A DNA stretch of 64,000 bases from Brasenia schreberi (Eukaryota > Streptophyta > Magnoliopsida > Nymphaeales > Cabombaceae): positions 11,166,001 through 11,230,000 of the forward strand of contig JAYKKT010000064.1 of NCBI GenBank assembly GCA_036023115.1, read 5' to 3'. The position numbers and the translations under genes are program-made. The first letter of the stretch is position 1. The number at the start of each line of letters is the position of its first letter. The notes below the pieces were generated by a model. That model ran no database searches and was not told where the DNA came from. It saw nothing but the letters and a program-made list of their open reading frames with translations. Of the stretch, positions 31,939 through 43,144 are shown piece after piece.

Positions 31939-33340
31939 CGAATTTCTCCAGGGCGGCTTAGATCTCCCCACAGAATTTTCTCTTCCAATGAAACTGGGCG
32001 AACAAATAACTTTTAGGAATCAAACCAAGGAGCCACCGAATGAACGAAACGAGCAAGACTGCTAGTACGTCCTTCGACGCAATTGAGCCGTTTGTAACCT
32101 TGTGTCGAGCCGAGCTCAACTCGTTTAAACTTGCTCCTTCGTGTATCTGCAGTGCCAGTAAAATGGAAAAAACTGAACAAGGAGGAAAGACGAATAATGA
32201 AGGAAAATCAGAAACTATAAAACAGAAATATGAGAAAAAGGTAGAAGAACGAAATGGGAAGAAGAATAAAGAAAGAAAAGGAAAATGTAAACACAGACCA
32301 AGAGCAGCAAACTAAAATGCAGAAACAAAGATGAATAGCATCGTAAGTTGGTCCTTGATTCAATGCAATGATACTCCATTAGTAAACTGACACAGTAGCA
32401 TCCAAGGGGGCTATCCAACAATCTGGAAACTAAATAGAGCAGCAAACAAGAACCAAAAGCAATCCTAAGAGCCCTTTCGCTTGAACGTTAACAGAGACAC
32501 ACTCACTATCTTGAAAGCCACACAAAGGGGAAGAGACTCATGAACTACCGTTGCCTCGCGCCTTCCCTCTCCGGAATTCACGATGAAGGCTCTCACCTTA
32601 ACGCTGCTCTGTCTCTCCCTAAAGCGTTACCCTAAGAGCAGCACATGGGTTATAAGAAGTTAAGTGGATCGGATTCTTTGCGATTCAATCCCAAATCCCG
32701 AATGATTCAAAAAGAAGAAAAGGAAAGAGTGAGAGAGTTTTGGATGGAAATATTGGAGGGATTATGGGCTCCGATCAACTTAATTGGGGATGGGTAGGAA
32801 AGAGTTGGGATGTTGGCGGAGACGAGATTCTCGCTTCCCATGGGAGTGAATTTGGAGAGTGGAAATGGGAGGCGGAGATGGAAACAGGAAGAGAAGGATA
32901 AGGATGGAAATGGGGATAATGAGTCTCCGTCTCGTGAACTTGGTTCGGATAAAAAAAAAAGAGTGACATCTTTTTACTTCATGAATCCATGATTAACACA
33001 TGAACATTCATGCTCGAATTTTAATACATTTTGTATGGATTAGAATTTCATTTTAAACCTAAAAATAAGTTTCAAAATATGTGTTTGTGTTCCTCTTTTT
33101 TTACCGGTTTTTTACGAAAAACACGAGAACAAGATTTTGAAATAGAGATGAGGATGAAGACTTTGATCCCCTACCCCATCCCGCCTCATCAACATTGATA
33201 AAAGGAGAATACCCGGTTTGACTAATTACAGGTTCGGGCACAAGGAACACCTTAATTACATTCATCGGTTGCCAAACAAATATATAATATATGAGTATAT
33301 ATTTAAGATGGTATAAAAATATAAATACATAAAATTATAA
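31939..33340. other. bL9m upstream region
   Basis: Should contain the bL9m promoter (- strand). No TATA box is evident in the first 150 bases. 32040-32315 (+) and 32775-32992 (both strands) are open but low-complexity: Lys/Glu-rich, and a GGAGATGG/GGAAATGG purine repeat. No gene recognised. Confidence 0.35.
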
Positions 33341-33341
33341 T

Positions 33342-33346
<5 letters not shown>

Positions 33347-33399
<53 letters not shown>
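33347..33399. repeat. (AT)n microsatellite, about 26 units
   Basis: Perfect AT dinucleotide run in an AT-rich stretch. Confidence 0.95.
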
Positions 33400-33404
<5 letters not shown>

Positions 33405-33549
33405 TCAATCCTATTATTGATTGATGCTATTTATTCATACTTTTTTGAAAGTAAGAGTATAATAATATTGTTTTTTATTTTTAAAATTTCTTCGTTTTTT
33501 AAATTATATTCCTATAAAAAAAATCATGTTAGTAGTGAACACGATCCAA

Positions 33550-33585
33550 TCTCTCTCTCTCTTTATATATAAAGAGAGAGAGAGA
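33550..33585. repeat. 36-bp perfect palindrome, (CT)n-TTTATATATAAA-(AG)n
   Basis: The left arm is T(CT)n followed by TTTATA and the right arm is its exact complement, centred at 33567/33568. It would form an 18-bp cruciform stem. It probably arose by microsatellite growth on both sides of a TATATA core. Confidence 0.9.
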
Positions 33586-33786
33586 GAGAAACACCACGAA
33601 CCATGTTATCCAACTTTTTCCCTACATCTGCATTCGATGTAGTGGAAACCATCACCGTGAGTATTCCGTTCTTCCATTAATATATACACTTAGATTGATA
33701 GATCGGGTTGCAGCATTTTTCTTTCTCAAACATTAAGTTTATCTATCATGACATGATTTGGGCAAGTTCTGAAGAGAGAGCGAGAG

Positions 33787-33970
33787 ATGCCTGACGAGCA
33801 GAGGAGTCCGTTCTCCTTCACGAAGCTTAACAGGACGCAGCTCGCCGGCGCCGGTGCGATGCTTACCGCGGTGGTCGGCTATGTACTACGCCCGGCAGAA
33901 GTCGGAGAAGAATTCATGAAACGCAGTCAAGGATGCTGCCAGGAGGGCAGCAGAAGATGGTGTTGCTTGA
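33787..33970 (+). pseudogene. Small membrane protein pseudogene (one frameshift, one stop)
   Basis: From the ATG at 33787 the product starts MPDEQRSPFSFTKLNRTQ and continues into a hydrophobic Gly/Ala segment (AGAGAMLTAVVGYV). At about 33883 one extra base shifts the frame. In the shifted frame the sequence goes on coherently (YARQKSEKNS, then TGA at 33917-33919, then AVKDAARRAAEDGVA) to a TGA at 33968-33970. The two halves together look like a single-pass membrane protein of about 61 residues with a charged tail. GC-rich, host-like codon use contrasts with the AT-rich surroundings. Family not identified. No intron visible, so it may be processed. Confidence 0.5.
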
Positions 33971-34258
33971 CAGGAAAAGAACTAATGTTAATCTCCTTGA
34001 TTTCCTTTTCTCTTGCTTCATGGTCATGGCGTACTTTTGTAGAAAAACAGTCTGTCTAAAGTATCAAATGTGTGAACCAATTATTTCAGGGGCCCAAACA
34101 AGACTTCCTGTTGCGGGATGAGATCTGCCTTTGAAGCCCCGCTACGTTTCTAGAGTCGATAATTCGTTCGATTCGCACCGCGATGAGCATTTCATGATCA
34201 ATGTCCTCAACATCAGCTCGCTCGTTAAGCTTCATAAAGTCAATATAACATCGTTACG

Positions 34259-34261
<3 letters not shown>

Positions 34262-34352
<91 letters not shown>
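34262..34352. repeat. Compound microsatellite (CT)27(AT)18
   Basis: A CT run (34262-34315) passes directly into an AT run (34316-34352) at the left edge of the copia LTR-like sequence. It creates a spurious SLSLSL/YIYIYI reading frame. Confidence 0.95.
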
Positions 34353-34354
<2 letters not shown>

Positions 34355-34487
34355 TTGTTGGTTCTCTATGTATGGAAGTTTTTTGGTGGCGATTTTGGGT
34401 CTACAATCATCAGTTGTTTTTATAAAAAATAAGATTTTGAAAAATGAGTTTTGCTTTTTTGAAGAAAAAGAAAAAAATATTACTCAA

Positions 34488-36921
34488 ATGAACAAAAATA
34501 ATTTCGCCCATGGAAGGGATCACTCTTGCATTGCCGGTCCCAAGCTCGAATAAAGAAGGAGGATTGTGTTAGTCTTCCGACAGCCAGCGCAAAACTTCGT
34601 CAAATTTTTATAACATGGATTACAAAAATTATGAGCATTGCTTTAGGGCGTTCCCGCCTAGCGACGTGCTGCAGAGCCCGAATGTAGTGAATTAATTAGA
34701 GAGAGGGTTTCCACGTCATAGTCGGGTGTAGATAAAGAAGTTAGTCCCGCTACATTGCCACCCGAATGTACTGAAAAATTTTTAGAGAGAGTCTCCGCAT
34801 TTTGATTATGGACGGATACGGGGGGTAAGGAAGATAGTCCTAGATAATAAGATTCGTATTGGGTCTTGGAAAATTAGAACATTATCCGATAAGCTAATGG
34901 AAGTGGTAGATACTATGATTCGAAGAAAGATTTATATTCTATGTCTATAAGAGACAAAATGGGTTGGAGAAAAAGCAAAGAAGATAGAGGATACATTTTG
35001 TAAATTATGGTACTCAGGTAAAGAAAAGACTTGAAACGGAGTTGGTATTATCATAAATAAAGATTTAAAAGAGAGTTAGTAGACATACAACGATATGGTG
35101 ACCGAATCATGACATTGAAATTAGTGTTAGGAGCAGAGGTTTTGAATATAGTTTGTGCTAACGTACCCCAAGTAGGACTAGAAGACAGTATAAGGATAGT
35201 TTTTTGGGAAGAGTTAGATAAAGTGTTTTAAAAGATTCCACAAAGGGAAATGATTTGTTTAGGAGGAGATTTAAATGGACATGTCGGTAAAGAGTTATTA
35301 GGATATCAAGGGATTCATAAAAACTTTGGTTTTGGGGATATAAACGAGGAAGGTAGGGAGATTTTAAATTTTGCTATGGCATTTGATCTCTTTATAGTCA
35401 ACACAATATTGAAAAAACGAGATGAACATTTAATTACTTATAAGAGTAGCTTATCACAAACACAAATTGATTACTTTATTTGTAGAAAAAAAGATAAAGC
35501 ATGTTGTAAAGATTGTAAGGTAATTCCAAGAGAAAGCTTAACCGCCCAACATCGACTTTTAGTTATGGATTTACAAATAAAAAAATATACAAAGAAGAAA
35601 AGAGTGCATCGAGCTATTCGAACTAAATGGTGGAACCTCAAAAGCGAGAAAGAAGATATATTTAAACAGAAAGTCCTTCAAGGACATGTTTGAAATTATG
35701 TTGGCACACCCTGTGATATGTGGAACAATATGGCTATACATATTAGGAAAGTGGCGAAAGATGTATTAGGGGTATCTAAGGAAAAGAGGGCATGTTATAA
35801 ATTACATTATACTAAGAAAACTAGTGATATTTATTGATCTAGAAAAACTTATGATAGGGTACCGAGGGAGGTTCTTTGGAGAACTTTGAAAAAAAGAGGT
35901 ATCCCATTGACATATATTAACCTTATAAGAAACATGTATGATGGTGCAAAAACATGTGTGAGGATTCATGAAGGAATGATAGACTTCTTTGAAGTTAATA
36001 TTGGGTTACATCAAGAATCAACTTTAAGTCCATACTTATTTATAATGGTAATGGATGAGTTAACAAAACATATTCTAAGATGAAGTACCTTGCTGTATGT
36101 TATTTACAGATGACATTGTATTAGTGGAGGAGTCTAAGGAAAAAGTTAATTGAAAATTGGAACTATGGAGAGAAACATTAGAAAGCAAAGGCCTCCGACT
36201 TAGTAGAACAAAGACAGAATATATGGAATGTAAGTTTGATCATTTGGTTACTTCATAGGACAGAGAAATTAAAATTGGCACACATTGCATTCCCCAAAAG
36301 AAAAGTTTTAAATACCTAGGGTCAATTTTTCAGATGAAAGAATTGATGGAGATGTTACACATAGAATTAATGCTGGTTGGTTAAAATGGAGAGGAGCATC
36401 AGGTATTCTTTGTGATAAGAAGATACCATTAATGTTAAAAGGTAAATATTATAGAGCAGCAATTAGGCCTGCCATATTTTATGGTTCTGAGTGTTGGGCA
36501 GTTAATCATCAACATGTACAAAAATGTTTGTGACAGAAATAAAGATGTTGAGATGGATGAGTGGTCATACAAGAAAAGACCGTATACATAAAGAGGTTAT
36601 TATAAACAAATTAGGAGTAAGATCAAAAGAAGAACCTTTAAGAAGGTTAGAAAAACTAAATTTGAAAAGTATTAAAAGAGGTAGAAGACGACCACAAAAG
36701 TGTTGGAAAGAAATAATAAAGAATGATCTAGCTTATCGGGAGTTAACTGCTAACATGACACACGATAGGGATTTGTGGAAACAAAGAATCCATGTAGCCG
36801 ACCCCGTCTAATATGGGAAAAACACGATAAAGATATGTGAAAACAAAGAATCCATGTAGCGGACCCCGTCTAGTATGGGAAAAGGCTTAGTTGTTGTTTG
36901 GTAGATGAACAAAAATAACTT
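34488..36921 (+). mobile_element. RTE LINE, internally deleted, with 17-bp target duplication
   Basis: Element 34505-36904. Flanks ATGAACAAAAATAATTT (34488-34504) and ATGAACAAAAATAACTT (36905-36921) differ at one base. It has the 5' end (CGCCCATGGAAGGG), the endonuclease (35250-35693, CLGGDLNGHVG), RT pieces (35886-36083) and the tail. Against the full-length copy it lacks about 65 bp near 35780, about 740 bp at 35826 (junction at GTGATATTTATTGATC) and about 60 bp near 36620. The last 62 bp of the coding tail are duplicated (36760 and 36822). Pseudogene. Confidence 0.9.
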
Positions 36922-36992
36922 TAATCAAAAGTGAGAGAAACAAATTTGAAAGTGAAAAGCTACTTATATATAAGTCGAAACGTAACAAAAAT

Positions 36993-37070
36993 ACATACAA
37001 CGAGAAAAACTCTCTTCCCCATTCTTCAAATACATACAACGAGAAAAACTCTTCCGCATTCTTCAAAAAA
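36993..37070. repeat. Tandem repeat in copia 2 LTR, two units
   Basis: AATACATACAACGAGAAAAACTC occurs twice, each copy followed by TTCC.CATTCTTCAAA, with a period of about 37 bp. The other copies of this LTR (43.0, 49.3, 52.4, 57.0 kb) have it once. Confidence 0.85.
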
Positions 37071-37436
37071 CTGCAGAGATTCGGTTACATCGATAGACTC
37101 TCTCGCTTTTCAACATAGACAGAGAAGAGAGAGAAGCACAGTCATGACGGCACTCATACTGAAGGCAAAGTATCGTCATGACTCTGTTTGTAATGGTGGA
37201 TCCAATATCGATCAAACCAAAGGAATCATGTAAATGGCAAACGGACGGGATGAAGAGAAAAGAGATCGGTTTCGGTCTTCATGGCCAAAAACAAGACGAG
37301 ACACGAGGAAACAAATTACGAAAGAGAAAACTAAAGACAATGGTTGAGGCGCTGTCGACGAGAGGTGGCTGAGTGGTTAACGACGAGAGAAGAAACCGAG
37401 GGCTGAGGCTAAGGGACTGTGACCCTTTACTTCTCC

Positions 37437-37895
37437 CGCTCTCTCTTTCTCTTTCTCCTTTCCTTTCACCTCCCTCTAGTTCTCTCTCACTCTAATGCAC
37501 GATTTTCTAATCAAAATCCTGGGTTGGGAAACTGCCGTTTTAGAAAATCGCCAAAGATAAACCGTCTAAGTTGACAGCTTTTCCAAAACCATCGGCAATA
37601 AACTGCTTGAGCCAGCAGTTTTGTAAAATTGCTTTGATCGAATATTTCGTTACGCCTTTTCTTCTCCCTCTCTCTGTTTCTCATTTTACCTTTCACCTCT
37701 CTCTAGTTCTTTCTCACTCTCTCCCTTTGATACACAATTTCACTGCAAAATCGTGGGCTGAAAAACTGTGGTTTCAAGAAATCACCAACAATAAAATATC
37801 TCAGTTGATGGCTTTTCCAAAACCGTCGGCAATAAACCATCTCAGTCGCTTCGAACAACGGAGTGAAAAGTTTGTTATGCCCAAAATAAAAAAAA
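37437..37895. repeat. Diverged tandem duplication, about 230 bp, in copia 2 leader
   Basis: Both units run from a CT-rich stretch with CTTTCACCTC.CTCTAGTTCT through TGGCTTTTCCAAAACC.TCGGCAATAAAC (about 37437-37605 and 37667-37835). The unit also contains short inverted matches of GAAAACTGC/GCAGTTTT type. Confidence 0.7.
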
Positions 37896-38280
37896 ATATC
37901 ACCAAACACAACAAAAACATTTTCAAATGAAAAAAATATTTTACTCTTGAAATGAGGAAATGTTGTTCCTATCTTCTCAAAGTCTATAAAATTATGAAAT
38001 ACAATACTATAGATTTACATTTGTGTTCGTGTTTAACATGCTAATTTATGGGATCCGATATTCATAGTGTTTTTACGATACAATTCCTGAATCTTTATCA
38101 ACTTTTTCGTTATGTTACTTGACAAAAGTATTTTTTTGTTCTCGTACTTTTTGTAGAATACCATGACACATAATTATTATTTTGTCTTTAACTGTTTATT
38201 CAAATTATGTAATAAAATGAACTATAGTTTTACTATTCTGTCCCTAGTTCTTAGATATTTTCAAGTTTTTACATAAAATC

Positions 38281-38771
38281 ATTGTTTATTGTTCAGAAGT
38301 ATTTACGTGCTTGATTTATATTTTTTATTTAAAATATTCACATCCTCTATTTGTTGTCTCTATCAAATCATTAAAAATGACTTTTAGAATATGTGTTTTT
38401 TAATTAACAAAAAAAAATTAAATGACTTAAATTTTCAAATGTGGAAAAAAAGAATCTCGTTGGCCCTAACTTTAGAGGGTGTTGATTATGCACTTAGGGA
38501 AACAATTTTACATCCTCTATGTTTTTCAAATGTTTTTCAATTATTGTTTATTGTTCAGAAATATTTACATGCTTGATTTATATTTTTTATTTAAAATATT
38601 CACATCCTCTATTTGTTATCTCTATCAAATCATTAAAAATGACTTTTAGAATCTGTATCTTTCAATTAACAAAAAAAAATTAAATGACTTAAATTTTCAA
38701 ATGTGGAAAAAAAGAATCTCGTTGGCCCTAACTTTATAGAGTGTTGATTATGCACTTAGGAAAACAATTTT
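38281..38771. repeat. 262-bp tandem duplication over the copia 2 gag start
   Basis: 38281-38509 recurs at 38543-38771 with few changes. Each unit contains the start of gag (ACTTTTAGAATxTGTxT, then TTAAATGACTTAAATTTTCAAATGTGG), so the gag start is doubled. Confidence 0.92.
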
Positions 38772-39465
38772 ATTCTTCACTTTAGTTGCAACAGATGAAG
38801 TGAAAGATACATATAAAATATTTTTAAAGGATGATACTATAGTTAGGACTATAATGTTGACTAACATGAAAGATGACTTGATTAGGGTTTTTGAAGAATT
38901 TGAGACCACAAAAGAGTTATTTGATACTTTGACTATAAAGTACGATACTACATATAAGTTGCATATCCAACTACTCTTTGAAAAATATAATTTTTATAAA
39001 ATGAAAAAAGGTGATAATGTAGTTGAACATATTAACCAAATGTTCGTAATGGCTAGGGATTTAGTTGTAGTGAAGTGAGTCATTCTTTAACTGATGTAGA
39101 TATCAACAATTTTAAATAGTCTTCTCGCTTCCTCAAACATGATAACTACAACCCTTAGACTTAGATTAGATTTTACTCTTGAAAAACTCTCATTGAAACT
39201 GACAATTGAAAAAGAACATATGAATAAAAATAAAAGAGAAAATTTGTTAGTTGATAAAGATGATTTAGGGTTAAGTTTTAAAAACAACTAGAATAAGAAG
39301 AAACAAAATAAGAAATTTGGTAAAAATAATAAAAAGAAGGGCGGTCAATTTTTTAAGAAATCATAGAAGTCTGCTTTTCGGATAAAGTGTTTCAACTATG
39401 ACAAAATGGGGTACTATAAATGGGACTATCATAACAAGAACAAGAACGGTGGAAACAACCAACGA
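38391..39465 (+). pseudogene. Copia 2 gag, broken
   Basis: NDLNFQMWKKRISLALTLEGVDYAL near the start, then the frame 38800-39078 (MLTNMKDDLIRVFEEF, KKGDNVVEHINQM) is the capsid-like UBN2 region of copia gag. KCFNYDKMGYYKWDYH at about 39388 is a zinc knuckle that has lost Cys 2. Stops separate the parts. Confidence 0.75.
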
Positions 39466-39599
39466 TGCGACCCAACAGAGAAGCAAAACATAACCTGTAT
39501 CATTTTTAAGTGTCTTTATATAGACCGTCTGGTGATTGATTTTTAGATCGATTTTTAAGTAACTTGATATATCTTAAAGAGTAAAGAGAGAGCAATGGA

Positions 39600-42595
39600 T
39601 CTCAAGGAATACAAACATTAGGAGCATCGGGTTTATATGGGTAATAATACATTTACTAATGTTCTTGGAATTGTTTTTTTAGAGTTTTTGTATAAGGCAT
39701 ACTAATTATACTTATAGATGTATTGATTGTGTCTTTTATTAGGAGCAATTTTGTATCTATCTCTGCCTTGGTAAAGAAAGGGTTTGAAGTAAGGTTTGTC
39801 CTTGACAAAGTTATTGTGGGAAAATATGAGAAGATAACTTTTTTAGGTTTATTTAATATTGAGCATGGCTTGTTTAAACTAAATATAAATAAAAATGAGA
39901 ATTCTTTTTATGCTTATATTGATTGTGTATGTAATTGATGTGAATATATGGCATAAACGCTTGGGGCTTATAAGTTTTAACAAGTTGAGAAAATTAACCA
40001 ACTTTAACTTATTGCGTAATTTTTATAAAAACACTTTTAATAAGTGTGACACTTATATACAAGGAAAAATGACCAAAAAAATATTTTTTAAAAATAATTA
40101 GGGCAATAACCTTATTAGAAATTATTGATACTGATTTATTTGGACCCTTAAGAGTAATATCTCATCGTGAGAAGGTATATTTCATAGCTTTTATTAATGA
40201 TTACTCAAGATATATATATATATATCTTTGCACATAAGTTTGAAATACTTAAGGTATTCAAAGAATATAAGTAAAAGGTTGAAAATTAATTAGTGCAGAC
40301 AATCAAAGTATTAAGGTTAGACTGAGGTGGTGAATATATCTCTACAGAATTCTTTGAATACTATAAAGACTTTGATATTACAAAGTAAAATATTATACCT
40401 AAAACACCTCAACAAAACGGTGTAGCAAAGAGATATAACATGAACTTATTAAATATGACTAGGTGTATGTTAATAGATGTTTATCTATGTAAGGTATTTT
40501 GCAGAGAAGTGGTTTGTACAGTTTTATATATTCTAAATAGAGTACAGAATAAGGTTGTACTATCTATATCATATGAGATGTGGTTTCAAAGAAAATCAGA
40601 CTCAAGTCATCTCAAGAGGTAGAGATCTATCACACACGTGAAAATTCTTGATTAGTTTAAGGATAAGTTAGACAAGAGGTCTTTGAGATGTGTATTTATT
40701 GGATATCTTAAAGGTTCTAAAAGATATCAGTTTTATCATAAGGACTATTGATTAATAGAAAACAAGGATGTTGAATTCTTAGAGAAGACTAAGAATGATA
40801 ATGAATGTGTTGATGATCTACTCGATCTAGATTTCTCATCATTTGAACTCATAGATAATGATGATCTTCTTAAACGAAATGAAACTTTAAGTAGACATAA
40901 AAAGACATAGGGTAACACCGTCCTATTTAAAGGATTATCACACTTACCTTATAGAGAAAATATGTAATTTAATGAATTTATATGAATTGACTAATAACAT
41001 GACATATCAAAAAACTATCAACTCGTTTGAATCAACTGAAAAAAAGACATGAATAAAGAAATCAAATCCATTAAGAAAACCAAGAGTAGGAATTAACTAA
41101 TTTCCTGAAAGGAAGGAAAGCAATAAGTTATAAATGGGTTCTCAAAAAGAAATACATAGTCAATGAAACAATCGACAAATTTAAGGGGAGGTAAGTTGTA
41201 AAGAGATTCTGACAAAAGGAATGAATTGATTATGTTGAGACATATTTTCCAATTATGAAATTTGCATACACTAAAATTATTTTAGTTATTTCAATATATT
41301 ATGATTTAAACTTATATCAGTTAGATGTAAAGATCATTTGTCTAAATTAAGATTTAGATGAAATCATCTATATGCAACAATAAGAAGGATATGTTGTTAA
41401 AGGAAAGGAAGATAAAGTATATAGTTAAAAAAATCTCAATATGGTCTTAAACAATCACCTTGTCAATGATATTTGACTTTTCAAAATACTATTTTAGAAC
41501 TTGAGTTTATGGCTAGTGAACTTGACCACTGTGTATATATTTGAAATAGTGGAAACCACTGTCATTATATTTTTATATGTAGATGACATATTATTGATTG
41601 AGAATGACAATTAGATGATTATCAAAATCAAGTCATGGTTAAACTCAATATTTGAAATGAAGGATATGGGAGATGCATTATATTTTCTAGGTATAAAGAT
41701 TTCTTATGACAAAAAATCTAATCTTTTATGTTTGAGTTAAGAGAGATACATTGATTATATTCTCAAGAAGTTTAAAATGGGTGAGTGTAAGCCTACAGCT
41801 ATACCCGTTACTAAAGGAGTCAAATTAAGTAATGTTGATTATCTCGGTGAGGGAGAGAAAAAGTCTAATGTTCCTTATGCACAAGCTGTGGATAGCTTGT
41901 TTTAAGCGATGTTGTGTATAAGATCTCATATCAACTTTGTTGTTGGTCTTATGAGTATATATCAAAGTGATCTTCGTTGACAATATTAGATAACTGTGAA
42001 AAGGATTTTAAGATATTTTAAGGGAACAAGAGACTTGAAACTGTGTTTTCAAGCAAATGAACTGAAAATGGTAGGATAATCGGATGCTAACTTTGTAGGG
42101 AGCAAAGATGATAACAAGTCAACCTCCGATCAAATATTTTTATTTGGAGGTGATGTTGTTTCTTAAGCTTACACGAAATAGGATTGTGTAGCATTGTATA
42201 CACAAGAAGCTAATTATGTTGCTTACAATATAACTGTTACAAGTACCGTTTGGATAAGCTACTTCATACATGATCTGAAGTTGGATATAACAAATGAATT
42301 AATTGTCATTTATTGTGACAACAATGCATCAATTACTTTTATTAAGAGTGAAGTTGATAACTCAAGAAGTAAGCATATAATGATTAAATATCACTATATT
42401 CATGATATGCTAAAAACAAATGATATGTATATATCTTATATGCCAACAAATGATATGTTGGTTGACTCCTTGACAAAAGAGATTTCAAAAGAATTTTTTA
42501 CTAAATATGTGACTCACATTGATTTGAGATATGCCTACAGTACAAGTGTAAAAATACACTTTGTTAATTGTTATGGAGGTAAAATATATTGATTA
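39600..42595 (+). pseudogene. Copia 2 pol (PR/IN/RT/RNase H), broken
   Basis: GAG-preintegrase (39723-40100, IWHKRLGLISFNKLRKL), integrase (40130-40650, DLFGPLR and INDYSRY with an AT run after it), RT (41100-41730: WVLKKKY, ILAYYDLNLYQLDVK-like sequence, LYVDDILL), connection (41740-41900, RYIDYILKKFKM, PYAQAV) and RNase H (41990-42540: ILRYFKGTRDLKL, DANFVGSKDD, YCDNNASI, SRSKHI). The catalytic Asp pair of RT is visible. The 42194-42592 frame (132 codons) is the longest open part. Confidence 0.82.
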
Positions 42596-43140
42596 TGAAA
42601 AAATAGTATAAGAGGTAAAATTTGCAATTTACTTGCAACTAGAAAATGGTGAAACTTGGTAAAACTTAAAAATAGTGAGAGGGAAAACCAGTGTATCATA
42701 GATTGACTCAAGTGGCTAAGTGAGAGATATAAGTTGTTAATAGCCACTTTCGGCCCCAATAACAACAACCATGAAATGTCTGAAGAAGGGTCCTCTTCTC
42801 GGATTTCATCAGTTGTCTTTTTAAAAGATAAGATTTTTGGAAAAATCAGTTTTGCCTTTTGAAAAAAGAAAGAAGTATCTCTTGAATGAATCAAAATGAC
42901 AATAACGAAAAGCTAAGAGAGAAAAACTCAAAAGTGTAAAAGTCGGTTATATATACATCAAAATGTAATGAAAATACATACAACAAAAGACTCTTTTTGA
43001 GCAACACTCTTTGTGGATAACCGTGTACCTTTCTCTCCTTCCTCTATTTTTGTTCTTCTTGTTCACCTATAGAGGGATATTGCTTCTACATCATTTATAG
43101 GATTGAAAAGACTCAACTGCATCGAGTGGGGTCAATATAT
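42592..43140 (+). repeat. Copia 2 3' LTR
   Basis: Follows the purine tract at about 42574. A TATA-like GGTTATATATACATC lies at about 42944, then CTTTCTCTCCTTCCTCTATTTTTGTTCTTCTT and a final AACTGCATCGAGTGGGGTCAATAT. Homologues lie at 49150-49460, 52280-52530 and 56600-57150. Confidence 0.65.
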
Positions 43141-43144
43141 ATAT

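Larger units (their letters stand above)
34353..43140 (+). mobile_element. Ty1/copia element 2, near complete, with RTE in its 5' LTR
   Basis: The upstream LTR-like sequence (34353-34504, resuming 36905-37110) matches the 3' LTR (about 42592-43140) in CATCAGTTGTxTTTxTAAAAxATAAGATTTT, AATGAACAAAAAT and the TATATA..A..TAACGAAAATACATACAAC block. A leader to about 38280 contains tandem repeats. Then gag (38391-39465), protease/preintegrase and integrase (39600-40650), RT (41100-41730, YVDD at 41575-41586), RNase H (about 42000-42540) and a purine tract TATGGAGGTAAAAT before the 3' LTR. Dozens of stops and frameshifts are present. The zinc knuckle (about 39390) has lost its second Cys. Confidence 0.75.

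Noticed and set aside
34131..34553. 140-codon frame with long SL and YI repeats
   Set aside because: It is a translation of the (CT)n(AT)n microsatellite plus copia LTR sequence, not a gene.
36985..37070. CRISPR-like spaced repeats
   Set aside because: Only two units, directly adjacent, inside a plant LTR; no CRISPR array is present in the window.
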